Assembly (NCBI GenBank): GCA_020720905.1
Contig: DYNT01000071.1
Span: 1 to 6,901 of the forward strand
Length of the DNA stretch: 6,901 nt
DNA from: Micavibrio aeruginosavorus
GTDB taxonomy: Bacteria; Pseudomonadota; Alphaproteobacteria; UBA9219
Direction: 5' to 3'
The notes under the pieces were generated by a model. The model had not been told where the DNA came from and searched no databases. It was given only the letters and a program-made list of their open reading frames with translations. A program made the translations under genes and the position numbers. Each line of letters begins with the position of its first letter. Position 1 is the stretch's first letter. Shown piece by piece: positions 1 to 6,425 of this stretch.

Positions 1-129
1 CAGAGCAAAAGCACACACCCCATAACCAAAACCATAACAAGCCGAGTCCTTAAAGAAAATCGCTTTTCTTGCGGCTGCTTTTAACGGTAACATCGCACGG
101 CATTCCTTTGACAACCCCGCGATGAACCG
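1..129. other. Left-edge stretch without an assignable gene
   Basis: No gene can be assigned here. On the minus strand one frame stays open from about position 80 to the edge and reads a basic stretch followed by a hydrophobic run (residues LVMVLVMGCVLLL), which looks like the N-terminus of an exported or membrane protein. A possible start is the ATG whose minus-strand first base is near position 36, with AAGGA 11 bases upstream. The + strand also has an open frame from base 1 to a TAA at 82-84, which could be the tail of an upstream gene, but its residues look unremarkable. A 7-bp inverted repeat (AAGAAAA / TTTTCTT, 53-59 and 64-70) is AT-only and not a typical terminator. An in-frame TGA at 109-111 blocks any upstream extension of ispE. 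Confidence 0.3.
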
Positions 130-1017
130 ATGCTTGAAACGCTTGCCCCTGCCAAAATCAACCTTTACCTGCATGTCACGGGGCAGCGCGAGGATGGTTA
201 TCACTTCCTTGATTCGCTGGTGGCCTTCACCAATGTCGGGGATTTCCTGCGCCTTGAGCCTGCTGCCTCTTTTTCCTTTGAGATGAAGGGCCCCATGGCC
301 GCCCTCCTTGCGCACGAAGATAGCGAAAACAATTTGGCCGTTCGCGCCGCAAGGATTCTTGCCAAAACCTTAGGTAAGCCGTTGAACCTTCGCCTGACGT
401 TGACCAAAAATCTTCCTGTTGCCTCAGGTATTGGCGGCGGGTCAACGGATGCGGCGGCGGCGTTGCGCCTTCTGGCCGCGCACTGGCGTATGCCGCCCGA
501 TGCGCCTCTCCTTCATGAGATTGCGGCCAGTCTTGGCCAAGATGTGCCGTGCTGCCTTGCCGCGCAAAGCTGTTATTTTCAAGGCATTGGGGACATTATA
601 ACGCCAGCACAAGCCTTGCCCTTAACGCATGCGGTGCTGGTCAATCCGAACAGGGCTGTGCCTACGCCCGCTGTCTTTAAGGCAAGGCAGGGAGGCTTCA
701 CTCTCGCCAATCCTTTGGCCTCGCCTCCCTCAACGCCTGCCGCACTAGCGTCTGCTTTGGCAGAGCGCACCAATGCCTTGACCGAGGCTGCGTGCTCCTT
801 ATGTCCTGCCATCAACGATGTTTTAGCGGCGCTTCAGGCGCAGCCATCTTGTCTTTTAGCGCGGATGTCGGGTAGCGGCGCGACATGCTTTGGCTTGTTT
901 GAAGACAGGGGGGCGGCTAAACAGGCCGCTGCGGCGCTTCATCAAGAACACCCTGATTGGTGGGTAACGGCGGCCTTTCTGCCAGCCTCTATCGAGCGGT
1001 TAGCCCTTACATCGTAA
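130..1017 (+). CDS. ispE: 4-diphosphocytidyl-2-C-methyl-D-erythritol kinase (IspE)
   Basis: This is a cytosolic GHMP-family kinase. It phosphorylates the 2-hydroxyl of CDP-methylerythritol with ATP, the fourth step of the MEP route to IPP and DMAPP. The 295-residue product has the usual length. The N-terminal signature PAKINLYLHVTGQREDGYH (7-25) contains the conserved Lys9. The ATP-binding glycine loop is PVASGIGGGSTDAAAAL (96-112). The probable catalytic Asp138 lies in GQDVP (136-140), where Ala or Ser is more usual than Gln137. The C-terminal GHMP motif is MSGSGATCFGLF (246-257). The ATG at 130 is the only reasonable start, because a TGA lies in frame at 109-111 and the protein begins directly with the family N-terminus. 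No good Shine-Dalgarno sequence precedes it, which suggests weak or atypical initiation. It is separated from the next gene by 253 bases and is probably not part of the downstream operon. Confidence 0.96.
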   Translation: MLETLAPAKINLYLHVTGQREDGYHFLDSLVAFTNVGDFLRLEPAASFSFEMKGPMAALLAHEDSENNLAVRAARILAKTLGKPLNLRLTLTKNLPVASGIGGGSTDAAAALRLLAAHWRMPPDAPLLHEIAASLGQDVPCCLAAQSCYFQGIGDIITPAQALPLTHAVLVNPNRAVPTPAVFKARQGGFTLANPLASPPSTPAALASALAERTNALTEAACSLCPAINDVLAALQAQPSCLLARMSGSGATCFGLFEDRGAAKQAAAALHQEHPDWWVTAAFLPASIERLALTS

Positions 1018-1270
1018 TATAATGTCTTAATGCCAAGCCTTATCGCAATTATAGTGCGCAATCTTTAGCGGTGAGAAAATCCGCCCTTTTCCTGAAAACA
1101 AACGAAGAATCAATAAGAAAAGAAATATTCCCTGATCTTTTTTTAATAAATCAGTTTAAGATAAGTGTTCTTTTGCAAATCTTTTGCAAATCTTTGATTG
1201 ACAGCAGAAGTCTCTTGGAAGCATCCTTCTCCCCTTGCTACGCACTCTTTGTTTTAACAACTGCGGAAAA
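1018..1270 (+). promoter_or_regulatory. AT-rich intergenic region, likely promoter region of the M23-lptFG-surA-rsmA operon
   Basis: This 253-base gap is clearly more AT-rich than the genes on either side. It is the only sizeable gap before the tightly packed downstream genes, so the operon promoter is inferred to lie here. Candidate boxes are a perfect TATAAT at 1018-1023 right after the ispE stop with no recognisable -35, a TATAGT at 1050-1055, and a TTGACA at 1198-1203 followed 18 bases later by a poor CATCCT. None forms a convincing pair. The hexamer CGCAAT occurs twice (1044-1049 and 1057-1062), 13 bases apart. An 11-bp tandem repeat is listed separately. No gene or structured RNA was recognised. 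Confidence 0.45.
1170..1191. repeat. 11-bp perfect tandem direct repeat (two copies of CTTTTGCAAAT)
   Basis: Two identical adjacent 11-mers occupy 1170-1180 and 1181-1191, and a degenerate third copy starts at 1192 (CTTTGATTGA). Each copy contains the 8-bp palindrome TTTGCAAA. The 11-bp period is close to one helical turn, so two protein dimers would bind the same face of the DNA. It lies about 80-100 bases before the M23 start and just upstream of a TTGACA. An operator is an inference; a chance duplication by slippage is possible. Confidence 0.6.
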
Positions 1271-2725
1271 ATGCGCTTGGTTTACATTCGTCTTGGTTCT
1301 GTTCACGCGAATACTTTACAAGTACGCAGAACAGCGTCTCTTTTACTAACGGGTCTAATAATTCTTTGTGTCGGCGTGACAGGTCATCACTATTGGCCAA
1401 GTCTTGCTGTCTCCGCTGGCGCGTTGGTGCGTGCGGCTGCGCCTGTTGTTGCAGGGATGGCTGACTCGGCTCCGCTTCAAGCGGTTGCTGAAACGGCCAG
1501 CGACGTTCAGGAGCTTGCCGCTGCCGCCCTTGCGCAGACACCGGAAAACAGCACGCGCATTGTTGAAATGGGGAATGGACGAACCTTTTCCCGCATGTTG
1601 CTGGATGCTGCTCTTCCAAGCGATGATGCTTTGGCGGCTGCCGCTGCCTTGGGAAAGGTCTATGACCATCGCAAACTGAAAGCCGGACAGGAAGTGGCGC
1701 TTTCTATCACCCGCCTTGGTGAAAACAGGACGCTGACTGGGTTGGCTTTTTCTCCCGAACCGACAAAAGAGATTTCTATCACACGTCAGCCTGATGGTTC
1801 TTTCATCGCGCAGATGAAAAACACGCCGCTTGAGCGTCAGCGCATTGCCGCGAGAGGCGAAATTAGAGGCTCTCTTTATGGCGCGGGCGAGCGCGAGGGG
1901 GTTCCCCGTGCGATTATGGCCGCGCTGATCCGCGCTTATTCGCATGAAATTGACTTCCAGCGCGATTTGCATGCGGGCGATAAGTTTGAGGTTCTGTATG
2001 ACCAACCGACGGCCAAAGATGGCACGCCTGTTGGGCAAGGTGTGATTATTTATGCGGCACTGATCATCAGGGATAAGGTGAGGCCTCTTTATCGCGTGAC
2101 CTTTGGCGATGGTGCGGTTGATTATTTTAATGAACTGGGACAAAGCGTTAAGCGCTCCCTTTTGCGCACGCCTGTTGAAGGCGCTCGCGTTACCTCTGGT
2201 TTTGGGATGCGCATTCATCCGCTTTTGGGCTATTCAAAAATGCATAAAGGCGTTGATTTTGGCGCGCCAACGGGGACACCCATCTATGCGTCAGGCACTG
2301 GCGTTGTTGAAGAAGCCAGATTTAACGGTGCTTATGGGCGCTATATTCGCCTGCGCCATAACGGGCGCACGCAAACGGCTTATGCCCATTTAAGCCGTTT
2401 TGCCAAAGGTGTTTATGCGGGGGCACGTGTCCAGCAAGGCGATGTGATTGGGTTTGTTGGCACATCGGGACGTTCGACAGGGCCGCATCTTCATTATGAA
2501 GTTATTGTTGACCGCAAGCAGGTTAACCCGCTGAGCGTTAGCATGCCAACAGGGCGTACTTTAGAAGGCAAGACGTTGACTCAGTTTAAACAAGGACAGA
2601 CGAAGATTAAACAGGAATTCCAGAATTTATTGGAAAAAGACACCGCATCCCAAAATAACGCGCAAGTCCTAAGCCCAGAGCCAGAGCCAAAGCCAAAGCC
2701 TGTGCTTGTAGCCCAAAAATCATAA
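1271..2725 (+). CDS. Membrane-anchored M23 peptidoglycan DD-endopeptidase, MepM-like
   Basis: This zinc metallopeptidase probably cleaves peptidoglycan crosslinks in the periplasm. From the ATG at 1271 it has 484 residues. A basic N-terminus (RR at 19-20) is followed by one transmembrane anchor (about 22-38). Next come a LysM/OapA-like segment (about 95-147) and a second linker domain of the kind found before the catalytic domain in MepM/Csd3 proteins (about 196-280). The LytM/M23 domain is at about 300-425. All expected active-site residues are present: the zinc ligands His325 and Asp329 (HKGVD) and His408 (HLH), with His372 (YAHLS) and His406 as the other catalytic histidines, so the enzyme should be active. 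The tail (440-484) is hydrophilic and ends in a Pro-Glu/Pro-Lys run (469-477). The start is uncertain: an in-frame TTG at 1235 adds 12 residues and a TTG at 1277 would remove two, and none has a strong Shine-Dalgarno sequence. It lies 73 bases upstream of lptF and probably heads the envelope operon. Confidence 0.93.
   Translation: MRLVYIRLGSVHANTLQVRRTASLLLTGLIILCVGVTGHHYWPSLAVSAGALVRAAAPVVAGMADSAPLQAVAETASDVQELAAAALAQTPENSTRIVEMGNGRTFSRMLLDAALPSDDALAAAAALGKVYDHRKLKAGQEVALSITRLGENRTLTGLAFSPEPTKEISITRQPDGSFIAQMKNTPLERQRIAARGEIRGSLYGAGEREGVPRAIMAALIRAYSHEIDFQRDLHAGDKFEVLYDQPTAKDGTPVGQGVIIYAALIIRDKVRPLYRVTFGDGAVDYFNELGQSVKRSLLRTPVEGARVTSGFGMRIHPLLGYSKMHKGVDFGAPTGTPIYASGTGVVEEARFNGAYGRYIRLRHNGRTQTAYAHLSRFAKGVYAGARVQQGDVIGFVGTSGRSTGPHLHYEVIVDRKQVNPLSVSMPTGRTLEGKTLTQFKQGQTKIKQEFQNLLEKDTASQNNAQVLSPEPEPKPKPVLVAQKS
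2675..2698 (+). repeat. Hexanucleotide repeat encoding Pro-Glu/Pro-Lys near the M23 C-terminus
   Basis: Four consecutive 6-base units, CCAGAG twice and then CCAAAG twice, lie in frame and encode (Pro-Glu)2(Pro-Lys)2, followed by another Pro. The units differ only by G/A at one site, which fits expansion by slippage and one substitution. Such runs form stiff extended spacers, as in TonB-type periplasmic proteins. Changes of copy number would stay in frame. Confidence 0.85.
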
Positions 2726-2785
2726 TAAAAACGGATGCGAACAGGATCAAAGGGGGGTATAGTTCGTCCACTTGATGCTTGCCCG

Positions 2786-2791
2786 AAAGGA
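2786..2791 (+). promoter_or_regulatory. Shine-Dalgarno sequence for lptF (AAAGGA) that decides its TTG start
   Basis: AAAGGA lies 7 bases ahead of the TTG at 2799, an ideal spacing. The alternative upstream starts (TTG 2772, ATG 2775) have only a run of G residues 14-18 bases away. The protein that begins at 2799 (MIHRINLYLFRQ) matches the usual short N-terminus of LptF, which enters the first membrane helix within about a dozen residues. Confidence 0.7.
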
Positions 2792-2798
2792 CGTTCGC

Positions 2799-2815
2799 TT
2801 GATCCACCGGATCAA
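2799..2815 (+). promoter_or_regulatory. Perfect hairpin containing the inferred lptF start codon
   Basis: TTGATCC (2799-2805) and GGATCAA (2809-2815) form a perfect 7-bp stem with a 3-base loop. The inferred TTG start is its first three bases. An exact second copy of GGATCAA lies upstream at 2744-2750 and could pair with the same TTGATCC. In mRNA either pairing would hide the start codon while leaving AAAGGA free. A weaker 5-bp pairing, CGTCC (2765-2769) with GGACG (2789-2793), could touch the Shine-Dalgarno sequence. The base pairing is directly visible; a regulatory role is inference. Confidence 0.4.
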
Positions 2816-3920
2816 CCTTTATCTGTTTCGCCAAATTCTAACGGCCTTCCTTTTTTCGGGAGTCGCCGTGAGCGTTGTCGTTCTTTTTACACAATCTTTT
2901 CGGATGCTGTCTTTTGTCATCGATAACGCCAGCTCTATGGCTGTTTTCTTTCAGTTGATGGGGCTTATGCTGCCCACCTTTTTGCCCCTTATTTTGCCTC
3001 TTAGTCTTGGGATCGCCGTTCTTTTTATCTATCACAAAAATGCGGTTGATAGCGAAATCGTCGTGATGCGCGCAGCGGGGATTAGTCCTTTGCGTCTTGC
3101 CGTTCCCGCTATGGCCGTGGCGGCCTTGACCCTTGTGATGGGGATCCTTTTGACCTTATGGCTTACGCCTGCCGCCAATAGGGCTCTTGTCTCTCTCCAG
3201 TATCAGGTGCGCGATGCGTATTCGGCGGTGATGATCAGGCCGGGTGCGTTTAATGATTTGGCCGAGGGGTTGACGTTTTATGCCCGCCGCCGCACTGGCA
3301 ACGGGGGTCTTGAGGATATTCTTGTCCACGATGTTAGAATTCCGGCTCGTCCCGTGACCATCATGGCGAAGAACGGCCTTTTTTCCGTTGAGGAAGGCCG
3401 CCCCCAAGTGGTTGTTTTTGAGGGGCGTCGGCAGGAGGGGGATGTTGCCTCTGGCCGCTTGCAACAGTTGGATTTTGATCGTTATGTGCTGGATCTCCAT
3501 CTGTTAAAAAGTGACAAGGACACGCGCCAGCCTGCGCCGCGAGAGCTTTCCATGGGGCAGCTTTTTAAAGCGCAGGCCGATTTAGGCTCATCAAGCGCAA
3601 GAGGTAAGGTTTTGGCAGAGATTCATCAACGCCTTGCGGGGCCTTTTCTGGCGCTGACGTTTGCCCTTATGGGGGTGACCGTTGTGTTGATCGGTGACTT
3701 TAATCGGCGCGGGATGACCAAGCGCGTCTTTGTGGCGGCGACGAGCATTGTCGTTGTTCAGGCGGCGATGATTGGTCTGGTGGCGCAAATCAATAAGCTT
3801 CCATGGATGGCTGTGCTTCTGTATGGCCTTATTTTTATGCCACTTCTGCTTTGCCTCTTTCTTCTTCGGCAGCCTTTTTTGCCGTCCTTCTCGTTTAAAA
3901 AACGTAAGGGGGGCGCATGA
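2799..3920 (+). CDS. lptF: LPS export ABC transporter permease LptF
   Basis: LptF is one of the two inner-membrane permeases of the LptB2FG complex, which extracts lipopolysaccharide from the inner membrane and passes it to LptC/LptA. From the TTG at 2799 the product has 373 residues. The topology is as expected: three membrane helices (about 13-34, 52-78, 99-122), a periplasmic beta-jellyroll (about 124-270) and three more helices (about 279-300, 309-330, 335-355). The cytoplasmic coupling segment SEIVVMRAAGISPL (85-98) matches the family E-x3-RAAG motif that docks onto LptB. A basic tail (KKRK) closes it. The more upstream ATG at 2775 would add eight mostly polar residues and has no good ribosome site, so TTG 2799 is preferred. 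Its stop overlaps the lptG start by four bases (ATGA), so translation is probably coupled. The ATPase gene lptB is not in the window. Confidence 0.94.
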   Translation: MIHRINLYLFRQILTAFLFSGVAVSVVVLFTQSFRMLSFVIDNASSMAVFFQLMGLMLPTFLPLILPLSLGIAVLFIYHKNAVDSEIVVMRAAGISPLRLAVPAMAVAALTLVMGILLTLWLTPAANRALVSLQYQVRDAYSAVMIRPGAFNDLAEGLTFYARRRTGNGGLEDILVHDVRIPARPVTIMAKNGLFSVEEGRPQVVVFEGRRQEGDVASGRLQQLDFDRYVLDLHLLKSDKDTRQPAPRELSMGQLFKAQADLGSSSARGKVLAEIHQRLAGPFLALTFALMGVTVVLIGDFNRRGMTKRVFVAATSIVVVQAAMIGLVAQINKLPWMAVLLYGLIFMPLLLCLFLLRQPFLPSFSFKKRKGGA

Positions 3921-5005
3921 AGGGCTGGACGCTTTTTCGTTATTTAGGGGGGCAGTACCTCCTTTGGTTTGCGTGTTTTTTTCTGGGGCTCACGGGCATC
4001 ATCTATCTTTTTGAGGTGGCCGAACTGTTGCGCCGCTCCGCCGATTTGGAGCATGCTTCCTTGGGGCTGGTTCTTCGTATGGGCGCGTATAAGTTGCCCG
4101 ATACCATTGAAAAAATCCTTCCCTTTGTCGTTCTTTTCGCCAGTCTTTTTACCTTTTGGCGTTTGACTCGCAGCCAAGAATTGATCGTGGCGCGGGCGGC
4201 GGGCGTGTCGGCATGGCAATTTCTTGCCCCTGCTTTTCTTTTGACTCTTTTCTTCGGCATTTTTCAGGTGACGTTGATGAATCCTGTTGGGGCGTCGATG
4301 ACCACGCGCTATCAAGAGCTAGATGCGCGTTATTTCCGGCAAGTCCCGTCTTTAGAGCTGACGGGGGCGGGCTTATGGTTGCGGCAAGAGGATGCGGACA
4401 AGCACTATCTTCTTCACGCCGATCAAGTGACGCCAACGCCTTTGACGTTGCGTCCGCTTATCGTTTTTATCTATGACAAAAACAACGTATATCTAGGGCG
4501 TCTTGATGCGCCGCAAGCTGTTTTGCAAAACAAAGAATGGGTCATTTCAAAGGCGTGGTTTAATTGGAATGGGCAAATGCCCGTTTATGAGGAGGCCTTT
4601 ACGCTTCCCACGACGTTAACCATGGATAAAATCCAAGAAAGCATGGCGCCGCCGAACACAATTTCTTTGTGGCGCTTGCCGCGCTTTATTCGCGCCCTGC
4701 GAAGCGTTGGCCTGCCGCCTGTGCGTCACGAATTGAGGTTGCAAACCCTTTTGGCGCAGCCGCCTATGCTGTGTGCCATGGTTTTCTTTGCGGCCGCGTT
4801 TTCTTTGCGCCTTAATCGTCGCGGGGGCCTCCTTAACGCCATGATGGCGGGAATCTTTACAGGCAGCCTCATTTTTGCCCTGAATAACGTGGTAACCGCT
4901 TTAGGCTCGAACCAGACGCTCCCTGTCCTTTTGGCGGCATGGGCTGTCCCACTTATGGCGCTTATCAGTGGGCAGGCGACTTTACTTTATTTGGAAGATG
5001 GCTAA
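3917..5005 (+). CDS. lptG: LPS export ABC transporter permease LptG
   Basis: LptG is the partner permease of LptF in the LptB2FG lipopolysaccharide extractor. Its 362 residues show the paired LptF/LptG fold: membrane helices at about 14-32, 64-82 and 100-120, a periplasmic jellyroll (about 125-270), and helices at about 278-297, 303-328 and 336-358. The coupling segment ELIVARAAGVSAW (88-100) parallels the one in LptF and is the predicted LptB contact. The protein begins MKGWTLFRYLGGQYL, the typical LptG start, and AAGGGGGG (3906-3913) serves as ribosome site inside the end of lptF. The order of the two permeases, their similar lengths and the four-base overlap support the assignment of this copy as LptG rather than a second LptF. 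The next gene, surA, begins 63 bases downstream; lptD, often found there in alphaproteobacteria, is absent. Confidence 0.94.
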   Translation: MKGWTLFRYLGGQYLLWFACFFLGLTGIIYLFEVAELLRRSADLEHASLGLVLRMGAYKLPDTIEKILPFVVLFASLFTFWRLTRSQELIVARAAGVSAWQFLAPAFLLTLFFGIFQVTLMNPVGASMTTRYQELDARYFRQVPSLELTGAGLWLRQEDADKHYLLHADQVTPTPLTLRPLIVFIYDKNNVYLGRLDAPQAVLQNKEWVISKAWFNWNGQMPVYEEAFTLPTTLTMDKIQESMAPPNTISLWRLPRFIRALRSVGLPPVRHELRLQTLLAQPPMLCAMVFFAAAFSLRLNRRGGLLNAMMAGIFTGSLIFALNNVVTALGSNQTLPVLLAAWAVPLMALISGQATLLYLEDG

Positions 5006-5068
5006 CATTCAAGAAACCCTGTGCCCGTTCTCTCTCTCTTTGTCAAAAAACAAAAGGCTTTGCCTCGC

Positions 5069-6415
5069 ATGAAAAAAACGCCCCTTCTTGCCTTTGTCTT
5101 GACCTTTGGCTTTCTTTTGCCTTCTGCGGCACAGGCTCAGCGTGCGAACGCTTTACCGTCCATGATGGAGCAGCAAAGGCGGCAAAGCCTTAGTCCCTTT
5201 TCTGAAACGTCATCGCCAGCGCCAGCCTTATTGGACAACGGCATCGTTGCCGTTGTGAATGATTCCATCGTTTCTTCAGTCGATTTGCGCTCTCGCCTTG
5301 CTCTTGCCATTCTCTCGGCGGGCATGCCGGATTCGCCAGAGATTCAAAAAAAGCTTCTGCCTCAAACGCTGCGCACCTTGATTGATGAACAGTTGCAGAT
5401 GCAAGAAGGCAAGCGCCTTGAAATCACGATTTCTGATGCTGATATCCAAACGGCCATGAACCAGATCGCTGCCGATAATCAGATTCCTGGTGGCGATATG
5501 GCGGCCTTTTTGCGCCACCATCACGTTTCGCTTGCAACGATGAAGGCGCAGATTAGAGCCGCCCTGACATGGAACAGGGTTGTGATGCGAGAAATCCGCC
5601 CTCGCATTGATATTGGCGAGGATGAGATCAATGCCGAGCTTCAGCGCATGAGAGCCAGCGCAGGCAAACAGGAATACCTTGTCAGTGAAATCTTTTTGGG
5701 CGTTGATAAGCCAGAGGATGAGCCAGAGGTTCAGGCGTTGGCCGAAAAGTTAGTAGAGCAAATTAAGGGCGGAGCCGTTTTTGGTGCGGCGGCGCGGCAG
5801 TTTTCGCAAGGTCTGGGCGCTTCCACAGGCGGCGACATTGGCTGGATCCAAATAGGGCAATTAGCGCCAGAGATTGATAAGGCGCTTGAAACGCTTCAAA
5901 AAGGCGATGTAGCGGGCCCCCTTCGCACCGCCGATGGCTATCATATTTTGGGCATTCGCGACAAACGTGTCGTGGCTTTGGGCGCTATGAAGGAAATGAC
6001 GGTTAGGCTTGAACAGATTTTCCGTCCCTTCACGCCTACAACGGAAAAAGAAACGCTGTTGCGTGAGGCTGCTATCCTTCGTCGAACGGTGTCGGACTGC
6101 GCGTCTTTGAAAGGGACTCTGGCCTCCAGTTTTCCTTTATGGCGTTGGCAAGATTTGGGTGAGGTTAAGTTGGCTGATGCGCCGCCATGGCTTGCGAACA
6201 AGGTAGCCCCCCTGGCAGAGGGGCAAAGCAGAGAAGCGATGGCAACGGATCGGGGCGCTCTCATGGTTTTTGTTTGTGGCCGCACGATGCCAAAAGAAAC
6301 CGTGAATAAAGAGACCCTTCGCGCTGCCATCGGCAGCGAAAAAATGGATCTTCTGGCAAGGCGGCAGATGCGCGATTTGCGTAAAAATGCCTTTATCGAT
6401 GTTCGTTTGAAATAA
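5069..6415 (+). CDS. surA: Periplasmic chaperone / peptidyl-prolyl isomerase SurA
   Basis: SurA escorts unfolded outer-membrane proteins across the periplasm to the BAM complex. From the ATG at 5069 the precursor has 448 residues with a clean signal peptide: MKK, a hydrophobic core, then likely cleavage after AQA (22-24). The SurA N-terminal chaperone domain (about 56-175) begins GIVAVVNDSIVSSVDLRSRL. A parvulin domain (about 202-300) has the hallmark GGDIGW (254-259) and ends ADGYHILGIRDKR (288-300). Residues 308-405 resemble a second parvulin unit that lacks the GGD-GW core. The C-terminal helix LLARRQMRDLRKNAFIDVR (428-446) fits the family ending. An in-frame GTG at 5021 would place 16 residues before the signal peptide and is rejected; AAAAGG (5052-5057) precedes the ATG by 11 bases. 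The gene lies between lptG and rsmA in an outer-membrane assembly operon. Confidence 0.94.
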   Translation: MKKTPLLAFVLTFGFLLPSAAQAQRANALPSMMEQQRRQSLSPFSETSSPAPALLDNGIVAVVNDSIVSSVDLRSRLALAILSAGMPDSPEIQKKLLPQTLRTLIDEQLQMQEGKRLEITISDADIQTAMNQIAADNQIPGGDMAAFLRHHHVSLATMKAQIRAALTWNRVVMREIRPRIDIGEDEINAELQRMRASAGKQEYLVSEIFLGVDKPEDEPEVQALAEKLVEQIKGGAVFGAAARQFSQGLGASTGGDIGWIQIGQLAPEIDKALETLQKGDVAGPLRTADGYHILGIRDKRVVALGAMKEMTVRLEQIFRPFTPTTEKETLLREAAILRRTVSDCASLKGTLASSFPLWRWQDLGEVKLADAPPWLANKVAPLAEGQSREAMATDRGALMVFVCGRTMPKETVNKETLRAAIGSEKMDLLARRQMRDLRKNAFIDVRLK

Positions 6416-6418
6416 GGG
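6414..6418 (+). promoter_or_regulatory. Shine-Dalgarno sequence for rsmA (AAGGG) overlapping the surA stop
   Basis: AAGGG begins within the TAA stop of surA (6413-6415) and lies 7 bases ahead of the TTG at 6426. This supports TTG as the rsmA start and suggests that ribosomes finishing surA can re-initiate here. Confidence 0.7.
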
Positions 6419-6425
6419 CGCGTCT

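Noticed and set aside
108..113. TTGACA just upstream of ispE as a -35 box
   Set aside because: A matching -10 would fall inside the ispE coding sequence and no TATAAT-like hexamer is there.
1068..1084. GCGG / CCGC inverted repeat followed by CCTTTTCC, as a terminator for ispE
   Set aside because: The stem is only 4 bp with a 9-base loop and the T run is short and interrupted.
1143..1159. TTAA-N9-TTAA resembling a CtrA box
   Set aside because: The CtrA consensus spacing is 7 bases, not 9, and TTAA pairs are common in such AT-rich DNA.
1071..1349. A 92-codon + strand open frame from a GTG in the gap and across the M23 start
   Set aside because: It overlaps the M23 gene by 79 bases, has no ribosome site or recognisable domain, and most of it is AT-rich intergenic DNA.
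1355..2218. A 287-codon minus-strand open frame
   Set aside because: It lies wholly antisense to the M23 gene, whose domains and catalytic residues are clear; its residues look like reverse translation of a coding strand.
5039..5056. TTTGT / ACAAA inverted repeat between lptG and surA as a terminator
   Set aside because: The stem is short and AT-rich, no T run follows it, and the surA ribosome site begins directly after.
5021..5068. Upstream GTG start for surA
   Set aside because: It would put 16 residues in front of a well-formed signal peptide and has no good ribosome site.
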